64,000 nucleotides of DNA, taken from contig NZ_CP081120.1 in assembly GCF_025141935.1 (NCBI RefSeq), forward strand, positions 1,488,001 to 1,552,000, in the 5' to 3' direction. The position numbers and the translations under genes were made by a program. The notes beneath the pieces are model-generated. The model was not told the origin of the DNA, ran no database searches, and saw nothing but the letters and a program-made list of their open reading frames with translations. Below are positions 61,980-64,000 of the stretch, one piece after another (the first letter of the stretch is position 1; each line of letters begins with the position of its first letter). The DNA comes from Sulfitobacter sp. S190. Its GTDB lineage: Bacteria > Pseudomonadota > Alphaproteobacteria > Rhodobacterales > Rhodobacteraceae.

Positions 61980-63314
61980 ATGGCGCAAGCTATGAAAATC
62001 GCGATCGTGGACGACGAACAGGACATGCGGCAATCGATCAGCCAGTGGCTGGCGCTGTCTGGCTATGACACGGAGACCTTTGGCAGTGCGGAAGACGCGC
62101 TCAAGGTGCTGGGCCCCGAATATCCGGGAATTGTCATTTCGGATATCAAGATGCCCGGCATGGACGGCATGCAATTTCTGAAAAAATTGATGGGTAGTGA
62201 CAGCGCATTGCCGGTAATCATGATCACCGGTCACGGTGACGTGCCGATGGCCGTGGAAGCGATGCGCGTGGGTGCGTTCGACTTTCTGGAAAAACCCTTC
62301 AATCCGGACCGGATGTCAGAACTGGCCAAGAAGGCAACCGCGACGCGCCGGTTGGTGATGGACAATCGCGTTTTGCGCCGCGAGCTGTCGGATGGCGGCC
62401 AGCTGATGAAAAAGCTGATCGGTCAGTCCCCCGTGATGGAGCGGTTGCGCGAGGATATTCTCGATCTGGGTCAGGCCGATGGGCATGTGCTGATCGACGG
62501 TGAAACCGGCACCGGCAAAACGCTCGTGGCGCATGCGTTGCACGCAGCCGGCGGGCGCGCTGGCAAGAAGTTCGTTCTGATCAGCTGCTCTGCCTTCGAG
62601 GAAGACGCGCTGAGCAAGCGGCTTTTCGGCCCCATGAATCCCGAGGACGCGCAATTGCCCGCGATCGAGGAAGCCCGCGGCGGCACGCTTGTTCTGGAAG
62701 ATATCGAAACCCTGTCGGAAACTCTGCAGGCCCGATTGCTTTCGGCAATAAACGAGCAAGGTACGCCCGCCGAAACCCGTATCGTCGCCATCTCGAACCT
62801 GCAGGAAGCGGGACGGACATCCGAGGATGCCTTGCGCTCCGATCTGTTCTATCGGCTGGCCGCCTTGCGCATCACCGTGCCACCGCTGCGCCAGCGCGGA
62901 GAGGATATCCTGACGTTGTTTACCCGTCTGTCCGAGCAGTTCTCGGATGAATACGGCTGTGATGCACCCCAAGTGTCTGCGCAGGAAGCGGCACAACTGC
63001 TTCAGGCACCGTGGCCCGGCAACGTGCGCCAGTTGATTAACGTGGCCGAACGCGCGGTGCTGCAATCGCGGCGCGGCTCCGGCACGATTGCGTCCTTGCT
63101 GATGTCGGATCACGAGGAAATGCAACCCGTGATGACCACCGAAGGCAAACCGCTGAAGGAATATGTCGAAGCATTTGAACGGATGCTGATCGATAACACG
63201 ATGCGTCGCCACAAAGGGTCGATCGCCAGCGTGATGGATGAGCTGTGCCTGCCACGCCGGACATTGAACGAAAAAATGGCGAAATACGGCTTGCAGCGGT
63301 CCGATTATCTGTAG
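61980..63314 (+). CDS. DctD-like response regulator lacking the GAFTGA loop
   Basis: A 444-residue NtrC/DctD-class regulator. The receiver is 1-120 (phospho-acceptor Asp55 in VISDIKMPGMDG, Lys105 in LEKPF). The AAA+ domain is about 145-370, with Walker A IDGETGTGKTLVAHALHAAG (near 173). The arginine/sensor region is RSDLFYRLAALRITVPPLRQ with WPGNVRQLINVAERAVL, and a Fis-type HTH ends the protein (MRRHKGSIASVMDELCLPRR). The GAFTGA sigma-54 contact loop is missing: LFG is followed by PMNPEDAQLPAIEEAR then GGTL. Walker B reads LVLEDIE rather than LFLDEI. Start ATG 61980, 4 bases after the kinase stop. Confidence 0.92.
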   Translation: MAQAMKIAIVDDEQDMRQSISQWLALSGYDTETFGSAEDALKVLGPEYPGIVISDIKMPGMDGMQFLKKLMGSDSALPVIMITGHGDVPMAVEAMRVGAFDFLEKPFNPDRMSELAKKATATRRLVMDNRVLRRELSDGGQLMKKLIGQSPVMERLREDILDLGQADGHVLIDGETGTGKTLVAHALHAAGGRAGKKFVLISCSAFEEDALSKRLFGPMNPEDAQLPAIEEARGGTLVLEDIETLSETLQARLLSAINEQGTPAETRIVAISNLQEAGRTSEDALRSDLFYRLAALRITVPPLRQRGEDILTLFTRLSEQFSDEYGCDAPQVSAQEAAQLLQAPWPGNVRQLINVAERAVLQSRRGSGTIASLLMSDHEEMQPVMTTEGKPLKEYVEAFERMLIDNTMRRHKGSIASVMDELCLPRRTLNEKMAKYGLQRSDYL

Positions 63315-63332
63315 GAACTACATACCAACATG

Positions 63333-63371
63333 AAAAAGGCCAGCGGCGGTTTTCCGGCGCTGGCCTTTTTC
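63333..63371. terminator. Bidirectional rho-independent terminator
   Basis: AAAAAGGCCAGCG (63333-63345) and CGCTGGCCTTTTT (63358-63370) form a perfect 13-bp stem with an inner CGG-TTTT-CCG hairpin. It can end the dctB-dctD transcript and also the convergent lipoprotein gene. Confidence 0.9.
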
Positions 63372-63391
63372 TATTCGCTTATGTGTCGTGA

Positions 63392-63691
63392 TCAACCCGC
63401 GCCGAGCCTGTACAGCTGGGTCGCCTTGCCGTCGTCGTCCGTGCGGCACATCCAGCGATCACCGGTCGAGGGCACGTCAATGATGTACTGGTTGATTTCG
63501 ACCACCGGCAACGTCGTATTGAGCACGGCTGCGCGGTCACCTGTCTGGTCTGCAACGGCGTTCGTGCAGGTGCGGTTGGCGCGGGCGTCGCGGCGGACGT
63601 CGGGATCGCTGTCGAATTCGGCGGGGTCGCAGGCGGCAAGTGCCAGCGCAGCGGTGCAAAGAAGGGTGGCGGGGCGCAAGATGTTCAGCAT
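63392..63691 (-). CDS. Small lipoprotein of unknown function
   Basis: A 99-residue lipoprotein: signal peptide MLNILRPATLLCTAALALAAC with lipobox LAAC (Cys near 21). A short polar mature domain follows with two more cysteines (NRTCTNAVADQTG, RWMCRTDDDGKATQLYRLG) and a beta-rich middle (LNTTLPVVEINQYIIDVPS). AGGAGA lies 5 bases before ATG 63691; the open frame upstream to 63958 is not coding by any sign. Roseobacter-type hypothetical; no function known. Confidence 0.85.
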   Translation of the reverse strand: MLNILRPATLLCTAALALAACDPAEFDSDPDVRRDARANRTCTNAVADQTGDRAAVLNTTLPVVEINQYIIDVPSTGDRWMCRTDDDGKATQLYRLGAG

Positions 63692-63890
63692 GGTGTCTCC
63701 TAGGTGCGGCAGTCGGCCCGCAGCGGCCGTGTGTTCGGCGCGACCGTAGTGCGAATTTCTGAACACGGCAACCGCCCGCTGGTCCGGCTTGTCCGCCGTC
63801 CGGGGCGCAGATTGGTGTTTGAGGGGAAAATGCAACCGATGGAAGAGATTGCCCATTGTCATTGGCCGCCCGCTGGCCTTATCTAAGGGG

Positions 63891-64000
63891 ATGGACAGTG
63901 GTGCCCATAGACGTGGCGCCATTTCCATGACGAGTTTCGCTGCCGCGCCCGAGGCCAAGAACCTTGGTGCATGGCAGACCGATTGGGCCGGAAACGGCCA
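63891..64000 (+). CDS. Probable 5' end of an unidentified gene (cut by window edge)
   Basis: An open frame from ATG 63891 (MDSGAHRRGAISMTSFAAAP, a second in-frame ATG at 63927) runs off the window after about 36 codons without a stop. AAGGGG directly abuts the first ATG, which is too close for a normal ribosome site. No domain can be recognised in so short a piece. Confidence 0.35.
   Translation, partial: MDSGAHRRGAISMTSFAAAPEAKNLGAWQTDWAGNG

Overview
This 64 kb window reads as a chromosomal segment of a GC-rich alphaproteobacterium. The most likely family is Rhodobacteraceae (marine Roseobacter group). This is inferred from DUF4167, TerB/DUF533, the lptF-lptG-lptD-surA-pdxA-rsmA order, a detached corrinoid/homocysteine methyltransferase pair, roseobacter-type ROK and xyl genes, and strong codon bias toward G/C third positions. 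I saw no insertion sequence, prophage, CRISPR array, conjugation gene or replication origin, and base composition looks even apart from two AT-richer regulatory gaps.

Layout. 1-9.9 kb: the 5' end of enolase (cut by the window edge), two DMT exporters, an AbrB-type membrane protein, a NYN nuclease-like protein, an RhlE-type RNA helicase, a TerB/DUF533 protein, SelO, a GNAT enzyme and a nucleoside hydrolase. 10-14.4 kb: mazG, then a coupled M20 amidohydrolase plus two ureohydrolases, and two small envelope proteins. 14.7-18.2 kb: prfA-prmC, DUF4167. 17.4-24.8 kb (minus): the envelope operon lptF-lptG-lptD-surA-pdxA-rsmA, divergent from pepA-holC (24.9-26.9 kb). 27-31.5 kb: retropepsin-like protease, MarC protein, ABC-F ATPase, ndk, DUF4112, and a decayed TfoX-domain gene. 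31.6-41.8 kb: a di-haem peroxidase, an FG-GAP protein, and a complete D-xylose locus (ROK repressor divergent from xylF-xylH-xylG-xylB-xylA). 41.9-47 kb: an SPW-type membrane protein, an AraC regulator, and a peptide/nickel-type ABC transporter lacking ATPases. 47-51 kb: tRNA-Asn, an MBL-fold hydrolase, a lone histidine kinase, a flavin monooxygenase, and a CAU tRNA that is probably tRNA-Ile2. 51-55 kb: purM-purN-rnd, a lipoprotein, sufE. 55-58.3 kb: the corrinoid methyltransferase cluster. 58.5-63.3 kb: purC-purS-purQ and a DctB/DctD-like two-component pair. The window ends with a small lipoprotein and the probable 5' end of one more gene.

Functionally the window is mostly core metabolism: purine synthesis, LPS export and outer-membrane assembly, translation termination, xylose uptake and isomerisation, polyamine/guanidino catabolism and B12-dependent methionine synthesis. 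The least ordinary parts are (1) the detached methionine-synthase modules sharing an operon with DUF1638, an AlaE-like exporter and an unlisted 51-residue membrane protein; (2) a DctD-like regulator that has lost the GAFTGA loop; (3) a rod-shaped structured-RNA candidate between the NYN and helicase genes; (4) a TfoX-domain gene with both a nonsense codon and a frameshift; and (5) several clear palindromic operators whose regulators are partly unassigned. I did not find a wholly new multi-gene system, and functional calls rest on motif recognition only.
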